The notes beneath the pieces are model-generated. The model was given only the letters and a program-made list of their open reading frames with translations, did no database searches and had not been told where the DNA came from. Shown piece after piece: positions 1-9,666 of a stretch of 64,000 bases of DNA. Both the position numbers and the translations under genes were made by a program. The stretch spans positions 2,792,501 to 2,856,500 of the forward strand of contig NC_073352.2 in NCBI RefSeq assembly GCF_027580225.2. Direction: 5' to 3'. Source of the stretch: Misgurnus anguillicaudatus. Lineage: Eukaryota > Chordata > Actinopteri > Cypriniformes > Cobitidae. Numbering within the stretch: the first letter of the stretch is position 1; each line of letters opens with the position of its first letter.

Positions 1-234
1 TAGAGTTCTGGACATAACATTCAGTGCTTTCAGGCTAAATGTATTCATGTAAGTTTCAATTTAAGAAAGATTCCTGGACATAAAATTAGCAAATAATACA
101 GCAGATGCCAACAGTGTCTTTGTGTTTTGAAAGAAGCAAACAAATCTTCTTTAGATCTGATAGTTTTTATGTATTTGTGGGTTTAACTCTGACTGTACAA
201 GCCAACAGTCTGAGCATAGGCAGCAATAAACAGG

Positions 235-240
235 AGCAGA
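235..240 (+). promoter_or_regulatory. AATAAA hexamer, poly(A)-signal-like
   Basis: AATAAA occurs in GCAGCAATAAACAGG of nearly every monomer, about 25 bp before the tRNA-like head. The other strand also has AATAAA, in the reverse complement of CATTTTATTACTG (446-458). Only monomers 53704-54239 and 61460-61995 change the + strand copy, to AATTAA. This could simply be AT-rich sequence; use as a cleavage signal is not shown. Confidence 0.25.
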
Positions 241-271
241 TTTTGTCAGCCCGGTTTCAACTCATCCTCTG

Positions 272-326
272 TAGTCTAGTGGTTAGAGCACTGATTCTCC
301 CATATGGGAGACCTGGGTTCAAGTCC
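272..326 (+). promoter_or_regulatory. Internal Pol III promoter: A box 272-282 and B box 316-326
   Basis: TAGTCTAGTGG (272-282) fits the eukaryotic tRNA A-box pattern TRGYnnAnnnGG. GGTTCAAGTCC (316-326) fits the B-box pattern GGTTCRAnnCC exactly. Their spacing is that of a short tRNA gene without an intron. Type-2 Pol III promoters are bound by TFIIIC through these two boxes. The B box is almost invariant across the array, including in divergent monomers where it reads GGTTCAAATCC. The A box is weakened in the divergent ones. Rare B-box changes exist, such as GGGTTTAAG at 55336 and 63092 and TTCATGTCC at 53488 and 61244. Confidence 0.7.
296..311. repeat. Perfect 16-bp palindrome in the anticodon-arm position
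   Basis: TCTCCCATATGGGAGA equals its own reverse complement. In RNA it forms a 6-bp stem with an ATAT loop, or 5 bp with a CATATG loop. It recurs in nearly all monomers. Most variants hit the loop (ATTT, TTTT, ATGT) or give a G-U pair (CTCCTATATGGGAG, 55314-55327), so the CTCCC/GGGAG stem is usually kept. Clear stem breaks occur near 16406-16420 and in the ATTGGAG variants (for example near 33059). Confidence 0.85.
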
Positions 327-348
327 CACAGGGTTTAAGTGGAGTTCT

Positions 349-362
349 CTACTGACAAGTAG
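349..362 (+). repeat. Small hairpin CTACT-GACA-AGTAG downstream of the tRNA-like head
   Basis: CTACT (349-353) and AGTAG (358-362) pair perfectly around GACA. The element recurs in almost every monomer inside the inferred transcript. A few lose it, for example CTGGCAAGTACTC near 4111-4122 and near 12703-12715. A five-base-pair stem is short enough to arise by chance, so a role is unproven. Confidence 0.5.
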
Positions 363-416
363 TCACTTCTTTATCTCTGATAGAGTTTGTGGGCAGCTTA
401 TAGCCTGCAAATTCTA

Positions 417-420
417 TTTT
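417..420 (+). terminator. T4 Pol III terminator candidate (backup T4 at 448-451)
   Basis: CTATTTTGCC gives the first T4 run after the B box, about 90 nt downstream. Pol III stops at T4 or longer on the coding strand. A second T4 in TTCATTTTATT (448-451) could act as backup. Both recur in nearly all monomers; exceptions are annotated separately. Confidence 0.55.
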
Positions 421-498
421 GCCTACCCAAACCCAGTAGGTTGTTCATTTTATTACTGTTCCTATGTCTCCTGAAGCAGTCTTCCTAGCTGATGTGGG

Positions 499-618
499 CT
501 TAAGATTTCTGCTAGACATTTGAGATGAAATTTAAGATAGAGTTCTGGACATAACATTCAGTGCTTTCAGGCTAAATGTATTAATGTAAGTTTCAATTTA
601 AGAAAGATTCCTGGACAT
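499..618 (+). repeat. Degenerate subrepeats spaced about 33 bp inside the monomer
   Basis: Three related strings end in TRGACAT: CTTAAGATTTCTGC before TAGACAT (499-519), TTTAAGATAGAGTTC before TGGACAT (531-552), and TTTAAGAAAGATTCC before TGGACAT (597-618). The TRGACAT starts are 33 and 66 bp apart. In many other monomers a weaker fourth copy, TGGATTCAT, falls in the 66-bp gap, giving steps of 33, 31 and 35. Part of the monomer may thus have grown from a shorter tandem repeat. The alignment was done by eye. Confidence 0.5.
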
Positions 619-3600
619 AAAATTAGCAAATAATACAGCAGATGCCAACAGTGTCTTTGTGTTTTGAAAGAAGCAAACAAATCTTCTTTAGATCTGATAG
701 TTTTTATGTATTTGTGGGTTTAACTCTGACTGTACAAGCCAACAGTCTGGGCATAGGCAGCAATAAACAGGAGCAGATTTTGTCAGCCCAGCTTCAACTC
801 ATCCTCTGTAGTCTAGTGGTTAGAGCACTGATTCTCCCATATGGGAGACCTGGGTTCAAGTCCCACAGGGTTTAAGTGGAGTTCTCTACTGACAAGTAGT
901 CACTTCTTTATCTCTGATAGAGTTTGTGGGCAGCTTATAGCCTGCAAATTCTATTTTGCCTACCCAAATCCAGTGGGTTGTTCATTTTATTACTGTTCCT
1001 ATGTCTCCTGAAGCAGTCTTCCTAGCTGATGTGGGCTTAAGATTTCTGCTGGACATTTGAGATGAAATTTAAGATAGAGTTCTGGACATAACATTCAGTG
1101 CTTTCAGGCTAAATGTATTCATGTAAGTCTCAATTTAAGAAAGATTCCTGGACATAAAATTAGCAAATAATACAGCAGATGCCAACAGTGTCTTTGTGTT
1201 TTGAAAGAAGCAAACAAATCTTCTTTAGATCTGATAGTTTTTATGTATTTGTGGGTTTAACTCTGACTGTACAAGCCAACAGTCTGAGCATAGGCAGCAA
1301 TAAACAGGAGCAGATTTTGTCAGCCCGGTTTCAACTCATCCTCTGTAGTCTAGTGGTTAGAGCACCGATTCTCCCATATGGGAGACCTGGGTTCAAGTCC
1401 CACAGGGTTTAAGTGGAGTTCTCTACTGACAAGTAGTCACTTCTTTATCTCTGATAGAGTTTGTGGGCAGCTTATAGCCTGCAAATTCTATTTTGCCTAC
1501 CCAAATCCAGTAGGTTGTTCATTTTATTACTGTTCCTATGTCTCCTGAAGCAGTCTTCCTAGCTGATTTGGGCTTAAGATTTCTGCTGGACATTTGAGAT
1601 GAAATTTAAGATAGAGTTCTGGATATAACATTCAGTGCTTTCAGGCTAAATGTATTCATGTAAGTCTCAATTTAAGAAAGATTCCTGGACATAAAATTAG
1701 CAAATAATACAGCAGATGCCAACAGTGTCTTTGTGTTTTGAAAGAAGCAAACAAATCTTCTTTAGATCTGATAGTTTTTATGTATTTGTGGGTTTAACTC
1801 TGACTGTACAAGCCAACAGTCTGAGCATAGGCAGCAATAAACAGGAGCAGACTTTGTCAGCCCGGTTTCAACTCATCCTCTGTAGTCTAGTGGTTAGAGC
1901 ACTGATTCTCCCATATGGGAGACCTGGGTTCAAGTCCCACAGGGTTTAAGTGGAGTTCTCTACTGACAAGTAGTCACTTCTTTATCTCTGATAGAGTTTG
2001 TGGGCAGCTTATAGGCTGAAAATTCTATTTTGCCTACCCAAATCCAGTAGGTTGTTCATTTTATTACTGTTCCTATGTCTCCTGAAGCAGTCTTCCTAGC
2101 TGATGTGGGCTTAAGATTTCTGCTGGACATTTGAGATGAAATTTAAGATAGAGTTCTGGACATAACATTCAGTGCTTTCAGGCTAAATGTATTCATGTAA
2201 GTTTCAATTTAAGAAAGATTCCTGGACCTAAAATTAGCAAATAATACAGCAGATGCCAACAGTGTCTTTGTGTTTTGAAAGAAGCAAAGAAATCTTCTTT
2301 AGATCTGATAGTTTTTATGTATTTGTGGGTTTAACTCTGACTGTACAAGCCAACAATCTGAGCCTAGGCAGCAATAAACAGGAGCAGATTTTGTCAGCCC
2401 GGCTTCAACTCATCCTCTGTAGTCTAGTGGTTAGAGCACTGATTCTCCCATATGGGAGACCTGGGTTCAAGTCCCACAAGGTTTAAGTGGAGTTCTCTAC
2501 TGACAAGTAGTCACTTCTTTATCTCTGATAGAGTTTGTGGGCAGCTTATTGCCTGCAAATTCTATTTTGCCTACCCAAATCCAGTAGGTTGTTCATTTTA
2601 TTACTGTTCCTATGTCTCCTGAAGCAGTCTTCCTAGCTGATTTGGGCTTAAGATTTCTGCTGGACATTTGAGATGAAATTTAAGATAGAGTTCTGGACAT
2701 AACATTCAGTGCTTTCAGGCTAAATGTATTCATGTAAGTCTCAATTTAAGAAAGATTCCTGGACATAAAATTAGCAAATAATACAGCAGATGCCAACAGT
2801 GTCTTTGTGTTTTGAAAGAAGCAAACAAATCTTCTTTAGATCTGATAGTTTTTATGTATTTGTGGGTTTAACTCTGACTGTACAAGCCAACAGTCTGAGC
2901 ATAGGCAGCAATAAACAGGAGCAGACTTTGTCAGCCCGGTTTCAACTCATCCTCTGTAGTCTAGTGGTTAGAGCACTGATTCTCCCATATGGGAGACCTG
3001 GGTTCAAGTCCCACAGGGTTTAAGTGGAGTTCTCTAATGACAAGTAGTCACTTCTTTATCTCTGATAGAGTTTGTGGGCAGCTTATAGGCTGAAAATTCT
3101 ATTTTGCCTACCCAAATCCAGTAGGTTGTTCATTTTATTACTGTTCCTATGTCTCCTGAAGCAGTCTTCCTAGCTGATGTGGGCTTAAGATTTCTGCTGG
3201 ACATTTGAGATGAAATTTAAGATAGAGTTCTGGACATAACATTTAGTGCTTTCAGGCTAAATGTATTCATGTAAGTTTCAATTTAAGAAAGATTCCTGGA
3301 CCTAAAATTAGCAAATAATACAGCAGATGCCAACAGTGTCTTTGTGTTTTGAAAGAAGCAAAGAAATCTTCTTTAGATCTGATAGTTTTTATGTATTTGT
3401 GGGTTTAACTCTGACTGTACAAGCCAACAATCTGAGCCTAGGCAGCAATAAACAGGAGCAGATTTTGTCAGCCCGGCTTCAACTCATCCTCTGTAGTCTA
3501 GTGGTTAGAGCACTGATTCTCCCATATGGGAGACCTGGGTTCAAGTCCCACAAGGTTTAAGTGGAGTTCTCTACTGACAAGTAGTCACTTCTTTATCTCT

Positions 3601-6444
3601 GATAGAGTTTGTGGGCAGCTTATTGCCTGCAAATTCTATTTTGCCTACCCAAATCCAGTAGGTTGTTCATTTTATTACTGTTCCTATGTCTCCTGAAGCA
3701 GTCTTCCTAGCTGATGTGGGCTTAAGATTTCTGCTGGACATTTGAGATGAAATTTAAGATAGAGTTCTGGACATAACATTCAGTGCTTTCAGGCTAAATG
3801 TATTCATGTAAGTTTCAATTTAAGAAAGATTCCTGGACATAAAATTAGCAAATAATACAGCAGATGCCAACAGTGTCTTTGTGTTTTGAAAGAAGCAAAC
3901 AAATCTTCTTTAGATCTGATAGTTTTTATGTATTTGTGGGTTTAACTCTGACTGTACAAGCCAACAGTCTGAGCATAGGCAGCAATAAACAGGAGCAGAT
4001 TTTGTCAGCCCGGTTTCAACTCATCCTCTGTAGTCTAGTGGTTAGAGCACTCATTCTCCCATATGGGAGACCTGGGTTCAAGTCCCACAGGGTTTAAGTG
4101 GAGTTCTCTACTGGCAAGTACTCACTTCTTTATCTCTGATAGAGTTTGTGGGCAGCTTATAGCCTGCAAATTCTATTTTGCCTACCCAAATCCAGTAGGT
4201 TGTTCATTTTATTACTGTTCCTATGTCTCCTGAAGCAGTCTTCATAGCTAATGTGGGCTTAAAGTTTCTGCTGGACATTTGAGTTCAAATTTAATATAGA
4301 GTTCTGGACATAACATTCAGTGCTTTCCAGCAAAATGGATTCATGTAAGTTTCAATTTAAGAAAGATTCCTGGACCTAAAATTAGCAAATAATACAGCAG
4401 ATGCCAACAGTGTCTTTGTGTTTTGACAGAAGCAAACAAATCTTCTTTAGATCTGATAGTTTTTATGTATTTGTGGGTTTAACTCTGACTGTACAAGCCA
4501 ACAGTCTGAGCATAGGCAGCAATAAACAGGAGCAGATTTTGTCAGCCCGGTTTCAACTCATCCTCTGTAGTCTAGTGGTTAGAGCACTGATTCTCCCATA
4601 TGGGAGACCTGGGTTCAAGTACCACAGGGTTTAAGGGGAGTTCTCTACTGAGAAGTAGTCACTTCTTTATCTCTGATAGAGTTTGTGGGCAGCTTATAGC
4701 CTGCAAATTCTATTTTGCCTACGTAAATCCAGTAGGTTGTTCATTTTATTACTGTTCCTATGTGTCCTGAAGCAGTCTTCCTAGCTGATGTGGGCTTAAG
4801 ATTTCTGCTGGACATTTGAGATGAAATTTAAGATAGAGTTCTGGACATAACATTCAGTGCTTTCAGGCTAAATGTATTCATGTAAGTTTCAATTTAAGAA
4901 AGATTCCTGGACATAAAATTAGCAAATAATACAGCAGATGCCAACAGTGTCTTTGTGTTTTGAAAGAAGCAAACGAATCTTCTTTAGATCTGATAGTTTT
5001 TATGTATTTGTGGGTTTAACTCTGACTGTACAAGCCAACAGTCTGAGCATAGGCAGCAATAAACAGGAGCAGATTTGGTCAGCCCGGTTTCAACTCATCC
5101 TCTGTAGTCTAGTGGTTAGAGCACTGATTCTCCCATATGGGAGACCTGGGTTCAAGTCCCACAAGGTTTAAGTGGAGTTCTCTACTGACAAGTAGTCACT
5201 TCTTTATCTCTGATAGAGTTTGTGGGCAGCTTATTGCCTGCAAATTCTATTTTGCCTACCCAAATCCAGTAGGTTGTTCATTTTATTACTGTTCCTATGT
5301 CTCCTGAAGCAGTCTTCCTAGCTGATGTGGGCTTAAGATTTCTGCTGGACATTTGAGATGAAATTTAAGATAGAGTTCTGGACATAACATTCAGTGCTTT
5401 CAGGCTAAATGTATTCATGTAAGTTTCAATTTAAGAAAGATTCCTGGACATAAAATTAGCAAATAATACAGCAGATGCCAACAGTGTCTTTGTGTTTTGA
5501 AAGAAGCAAACAAATCTTCTTTAGATCTGATAGTTTTTATGTATTTGTGGGTTTAACTCTGACTGTACAAGCCAACAGTCTGAGCATAGGCAGCAATAAA
5601 CAGGAGCAGATTTTGTCAGCCCGGTTTCAACTCATCCTCTGTAGTCTAGTGGTTAGAGCACTGATTCTCCCATATGGGAGACCTGGGTTCAAGTCCCACA
5701 GGGTTTAAGTGGAGTTCTCTACTGACAAGTAGTCACTTCTTTATCTCTGATAGAGTTTGTGGGCAGCTTATAGCCTGCAAATTCTATTTTGCCTACCCAA
5801 ATCCAGTAGGTTGTTCATTTTATTACTGTTCCTATGTCTCCTGAAGCAGTCTTCCTAGCTGATTTGGGCTTAAGATTTCTGCTGGACATTTGAGATGAAA
5901 TTTAAGATAGAGTTCTGGACATAACATTCAGTGCTTTCAGGCTAAATGTATTCATGTAAGTTTCAATTTAGGAAAGATTCCTGGACATAAAATTAGCAAA
6001 TAATACAGCAGATGCCAACAGTGTCTTTGTGTTTTGAAAGAAGCAAACAAATCTTCTTTAGATCTGATAGTTTTTATGTATTTGTGGGTTTAACTCTGAC
6101 TGTACAAGCCAACAGTCTGAGCATAGGCAGCAATAAACAGGAGCAGACTTTGTCAGCCCGGTTTCAACTCATCCTCTGTAGTCTAGTGGTTAGAGCACTG
6201 GTTCTCCCATATGGGAGACCTGGGTTCAAGTCCCACAGGGTTTAAGTGGAGTTCTCTACTGACAAGTAGTCACTTCTTTATCTCTGATAGAGTTTGTGGG
6301 CAGCTTATAGGCTGAAAATTCTATTTTGCCTACCCAAATCCAGTAGGTTGTTCATTTTATTACTGTTCCTATGTCTCCTGAAGCAGTCTTCCTAGCTGAT
6401 GTGGGCTTAAGATTTCTGCTAGACATTTGAGATGAAATTTAAGA
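538..6444. repeat. Left higher-order repeat, copy 1 (11 monomers)
   Basis: Eleven monomers of exactly 537 bp (5907 bp) carry an ordered set of diagnostic variants. Examples are: GTCTGGGCATAGG with CCCAGCTTC in the first; GCACCGATT in the second; GCAGACTTTG in the third, fifth and eleventh; GCAAAGAAATC with CAATCTGAGCC in the fourth and sixth; CTCATTCTCC in the seventh; TTTTGACAG with CCTACGTAAATCC in the eighth; AAACGAATC with GATTTGG in the ninth. The same order returns from 6445 on, which defines the higher-order repeat. The marker TGCTAGACATT with TATTAATG stands just before both copies. Confidence 0.85.
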
Positions 6445-8055
6445 TAGAGTTCTGGACATAACATTCAGTGCTTTCAGGCTAAATGTATTAATGTAAGTTT
6501 CAATTTAAGAAAGATTCCTGGACATAAAATTAGCAAATAATACAGCAGATGCCAACAGTGTCTTTGTGTTTTGAAAGAAGCAAACAAATCTTCTTTAGAT
6601 CTGATAGTTTTTATGTATTTGTGGGTTTAACTCTGACTGTACAAGCCAACAGTCTGGGCATAGGCAGCAATAAACAGGAGCAGATTTTGTCAGCCCAGCT
6701 TCAACTCATCCTCTGTAGTCTAGTGGTTAGAGCACTGATTCTCCCATATGGGAGACCTGGGTTCAAGTCCCACAGGGTTTAAGTGGAGTTCTCTACTGAC
6801 AAGTAGTCACTTCTTTATCTCTGATAGAGTTTGTGGGCAGCTTATAGCCTGCAAATTCTATTTTGCCTACCCAAATCCAGTGGGTTGTTCATTTTATTAC
6901 TGTTCCTATGTCTCCTGAAGCAGTCTTCCTAGCTGATGTGGGCTTAAGATTTCTGCTGGACATTTGAGATGAAATTTAAGATAGAGTTCTGGACATAACA
7001 TTCAGTGCTTTCAGGCTAAATGTATTCATGTAAGTCTCAATTTAAGAAAGATTCCTGGACATAAAATTAGCAAATAATACAGCAGATGCCAACAGTGTCT
7101 TTGTGTTTTGAAAGAAGCAAACAAATCTTCTTTAGATCTGATAGTTTTTATGTATTTGTGGGTTTAACTCTGACTGTACAAGCCAACAGTCTGAGCATAG
7201 GCAGCAATAAACAGGAGCAGATTTTGTCAGCCCGGTTTCAACTCATCCTCTGTAGTCTAGTGGTTAGAGCACCGATTCTCCCATATGGGAGACCTGGGTT
7301 CAAGTCCCACAGGGTTTAAGTGGAGTTCTCTACTGACAAGTAGTCACTTCTTTATCTCTGATAGAGTTTGTGGGCAGCTTATAGCCTGCAAATTCTATTT
7401 TGCCTACCCAAATCCAGTAGGTTGTTCATTTTATTACTGTTCCTATGTCTCCTGAAGCAGTCTTCCTAGCTGATTTGGGCTTAAGATTTCTGCTGGACAT
7501 TTGAGATGAAATTTAAGATAGAGTTCTGGATATAACATTCAGTGCTTTCAGGCTAAATGTATTCATGTAAGTCTCAATTTAAGAAAGATTCCTGGACATA
7601 AAATTAGCAAATAATACAGCAGATGCCAACAGTGTCTTTGTGTTTTGAAAGAAGCAAACAAATCTTCTTTAGATCTGATAGTTTTTATGTATTTGTGGGT
7701 TTAACTCTGACTGTACAAGCCAACAGTCTGAGCATAGGCAGCAATAAACAGGAGCAGACTTTGTCAGCCCGGTTTCAACTCATCCTCTGTAGTCTAGTGG
7801 TTAGAGCACTGATTCTCCCATATGGGAGACCTGGGTTCAAGTCCCACAGGGTTTAAGTGGAGTTCTCTACTGACAAGTAGTCACTTCTTTATCTCTGATA
7901 GAGTTTGTGGGCAGCTTATAGGCTGAAAATTCTATTTTGCCTACCCAAATCCAGTAGGTTGTTCATTTTATTACTGTTCCTATGTCTCCTGAAGCAGTCT
8001 TCCTAGCTGATGTGGGCTTAAGATTTCTGCTGGACATTTGAGATGAAATTTAAGA

Positions 8056-8592
8056 TAGAGTTCTGGACATAACATTCAGTGCTTTCAGGCTAAATGTATT
8101 CATGTAAGTTTCAATTTAAGAAAGATTCCTGGACCTAAAATTAGCAAATAATACAGCAGATGCCAACAGTGTCTTTGTGTTTTGAAAGAAGCAAAGAAAT
8201 CTTCTTTAGATCTGATAGTTTTTATGTATTTGTGGGTTTAACTCTGACTGTACAAGCCAACAGTCTGAGCATAGGCAGCAATAAACAGGAGCAGACTTTG
8301 TCAGCCCGGTTTCAACTCATCCTCTGTAGTCTAGTGGTTAGAGCACTGATTCTCCCATATGGGAGACCTGGGTTCAAGTCCCACAGGGTTTAAGTGGAGT
8401 TCTCTACTGACAAGTAGTCACTTCTTTATCTCTGATAGAGTTTGTGGGCAGCTTATAGGCTGAAAATTCTATTTTGCCTACCCAAATCCAGTAGGTTGTT
8501 CATTTTATTACTGTTCCTATGTCTCCTGAAGCAGTCTTCCTAGCTGATGTGGGCTTAAGATTTCTGCTGGACATTTGAGATGAAATTTAAGA
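8056..8592. repeat. Hybrid monomer from an in-register deletion (copy 1 monomers 4 and 5)
   Basis: Its left side matches the fourth monomer of copy 1 (GGACCTAAAATT and GCAAAGAAATC, with G at 8196). Its right side matches the fifth (CAGTCTGAGCATAGG with G at 8263, GCAGACTTTG, and the tail followed by CATTTAGTG). The switch lies in 8197-8262. This is what unequal crossing-over between adjacent monomers would leave. Confidence 0.75.
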
Positions 8593-9129
8593 TAGAGTTC
8601 TGGACATAACATTTAGTGCTTTCAGGCTAAATGTATTCATGTAAGTCTCAATTTAAGAAAGATTCCTGGACATAAAATTAGCAAATAATACAGCAGATGC
8701 CAACAGTGTCTTTGTGTTTTGAAAGAAGCAAAGAAATCTTCTTTAGATCTGATAGTTTTTATGTATTTGTGGGTTTAACTCTGACTGTACAAGCCAACAA
8801 TCTGAGCCTAGGCAGCAATAAACAGGAGCAGATTTTGTCAGCCCGGCTTCAACTCATCCTCTGTAGTCTAGTGGTTAGAGCACTGATTCTCCCATATGGG
8901 AGACCTGGGTTCAAGTCCCACAAGGTTTAAGTGGAGTTCTCTACTGACAAGTAGTCACTTCTTTATCTCTGATAGAGTTTGTGGGCAGCTTATTGCCTGC
9001 AAATTCTATTTTGCCTACCCAAATCCAGTAGGTTGTTCATTTTATTACTGTTCCTATGTCTCCTGAAGCAGTCTTCCTAGCTGATGTGGGCTTAAGATTT
9101 CTGCTGGACATTTGAGATGAAATTTAAGA

Positions 9130-9666
9130 TAGAGTTCTGGACATAACATTCAGTGCTTTCAGGCTAAATGTATTCATGTAAGTTTCAATTTAAGAAAGAT
9201 TCCTGGACATAAAATTAGCAAATAATACAGCAGATGCCAACAGTGTCTTTGTGTTTTGAAAGAAGCAAACAAATCTTCTTTAGATCTGATAGTTTTTATG
9301 TATTTGTGGGTTTAACTCTGACTGTACAAGCCAACAGTCTGAGCATAGGCAGCAATAAACAGGAGCAGATTTTGTCAGCCCGGTTTCAACTCATCCTCTG
9401 TAGTCTAGTGGTTAGAGCACTCATTCTCCCATATGGGAGACCTGGGTTCAAGTCCCACAGGGTTTAAGTGGAGTTCTCTACTGGCAAGTAGTCACTTCTT
9501 TATCTCTGATAGAGTTTGTGGGCAGCTTATAGCCTGCAAATTCTATTTTGCCTACGTAAATCCAGTAGGTTGTTCATTTTATTACTGTTCCTATGTGTCC
9601 TGAAGCAGTCTTCCTAGCTGATGTGGGCTTAAGATTTCTGCTGGACATTTGAGATGAAATTTAAGA
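9130..9666. repeat. Hybrid monomer from an in-register deletion (copy 1 monomers 7 and 8)
   Basis: Up to CTGGCAAG (9481-9488) it follows the seventh monomer of copy 1, including GCACTCATTC. From G at 9491 on it follows the eighth, including CCTACGTAAATCC and ATGTGTCCTG. The switch falls within about six bases (9485-9491), inside the small CTACT/AGTAG hairpin. Confidence 0.7.

Larger units (their letters stand above)
265..420 (+). ncRNA. Candidate Pol III transcript: tRNA-like head plus tail to T4 (representative)
   Basis: A 72-nt tRNA-like head (265-336) is followed by about 80 nt ending at a T4 run. Visible cloverleaf elements are: acceptor-like pairing CTCTG (267-271) with CAGGG (329-333), including one G-U; a weak D arm GTCT/GAGC with one mismatch around AGTGGTTA; a T arm TGGG/CCCA closing loop TTCAAGT. 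The anticodon arm is not canonical: TCTCCC/GGGAGA closes a 4-nt loop, so no 7-nt loop or anticodon can be assigned. It is therefore tRNA-derived, SINE-head-like, rather than a working tRNA. No TTTT lies between the A box and 417. The same segment occurs in all 118 full monomers. Transcription is inferred from promoter layout only. Confidence 0.6.
1..537 (+). repeat. Reference satellite monomer (monomer 1)
   Basis: This complete monomer is used to locate the parts that recur throughout. In order it holds: AT-rich leader with TGGACAT repeats (1-104), a segment with AGATCT (153-158) and AATAAA (235-240), the tRNA-like segment (265-336), a small hairpin (349-362), T4 runs (417-420 and 448-451), and a tail with CTTAAG (499-504). 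Adding the monomer start minus one to these positions locates the same parts in any other full-length monomer to within two bases. The sole recurrent CpG lies in GCCCGG just before the tRNA-like part. The phase chosen is arbitrary; the real duplication unit may start anywhere. Confidence 0.95.

Noticed and set aside
33..56. Splice donor-like ATGTAAGT in each monomer, and CTGGTAAGT near 55368 and 63124
   Set aside because: GTAAGT matches a donor site, but no matching acceptor with a pyrimidine tract or exon structure was found. It is likely chance.
265..336. A functional tRNA gene (Glu CTC or Gly CCC were considered)
   Set aside because: CTC or CCC can be placed only by forcing an anticodon loop onto the palindrome; no 5-bp stem with a 7-nt loop forms there. 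The D stem is mismatched and the acceptor stem is short. It is called tRNA-like only.
105..338. A 77-codon open frame starting MPTVSLCF, open in most monomers
   Set aside because: It runs through the tRNA-like segment and ends where that segment ends. It is broken by stops (for example TTGTAAACC near 25484, 34613, 41594, 54725 and 62481) and by single-base indels (near 20121, 51706, 59463) with no sign of restraint. The start context is poor, and no family is recognisable. It stays open mainly because the monomers are recent copies.
489..505. Hammerhead ribozyme, as found in newt satellite 2
   Set aside because: GCTGATGTGGGCTTAAG resembles the CUGAUGA core but lacks the needed A, and I found no suitably placed GAAA partner or three-stem layout.
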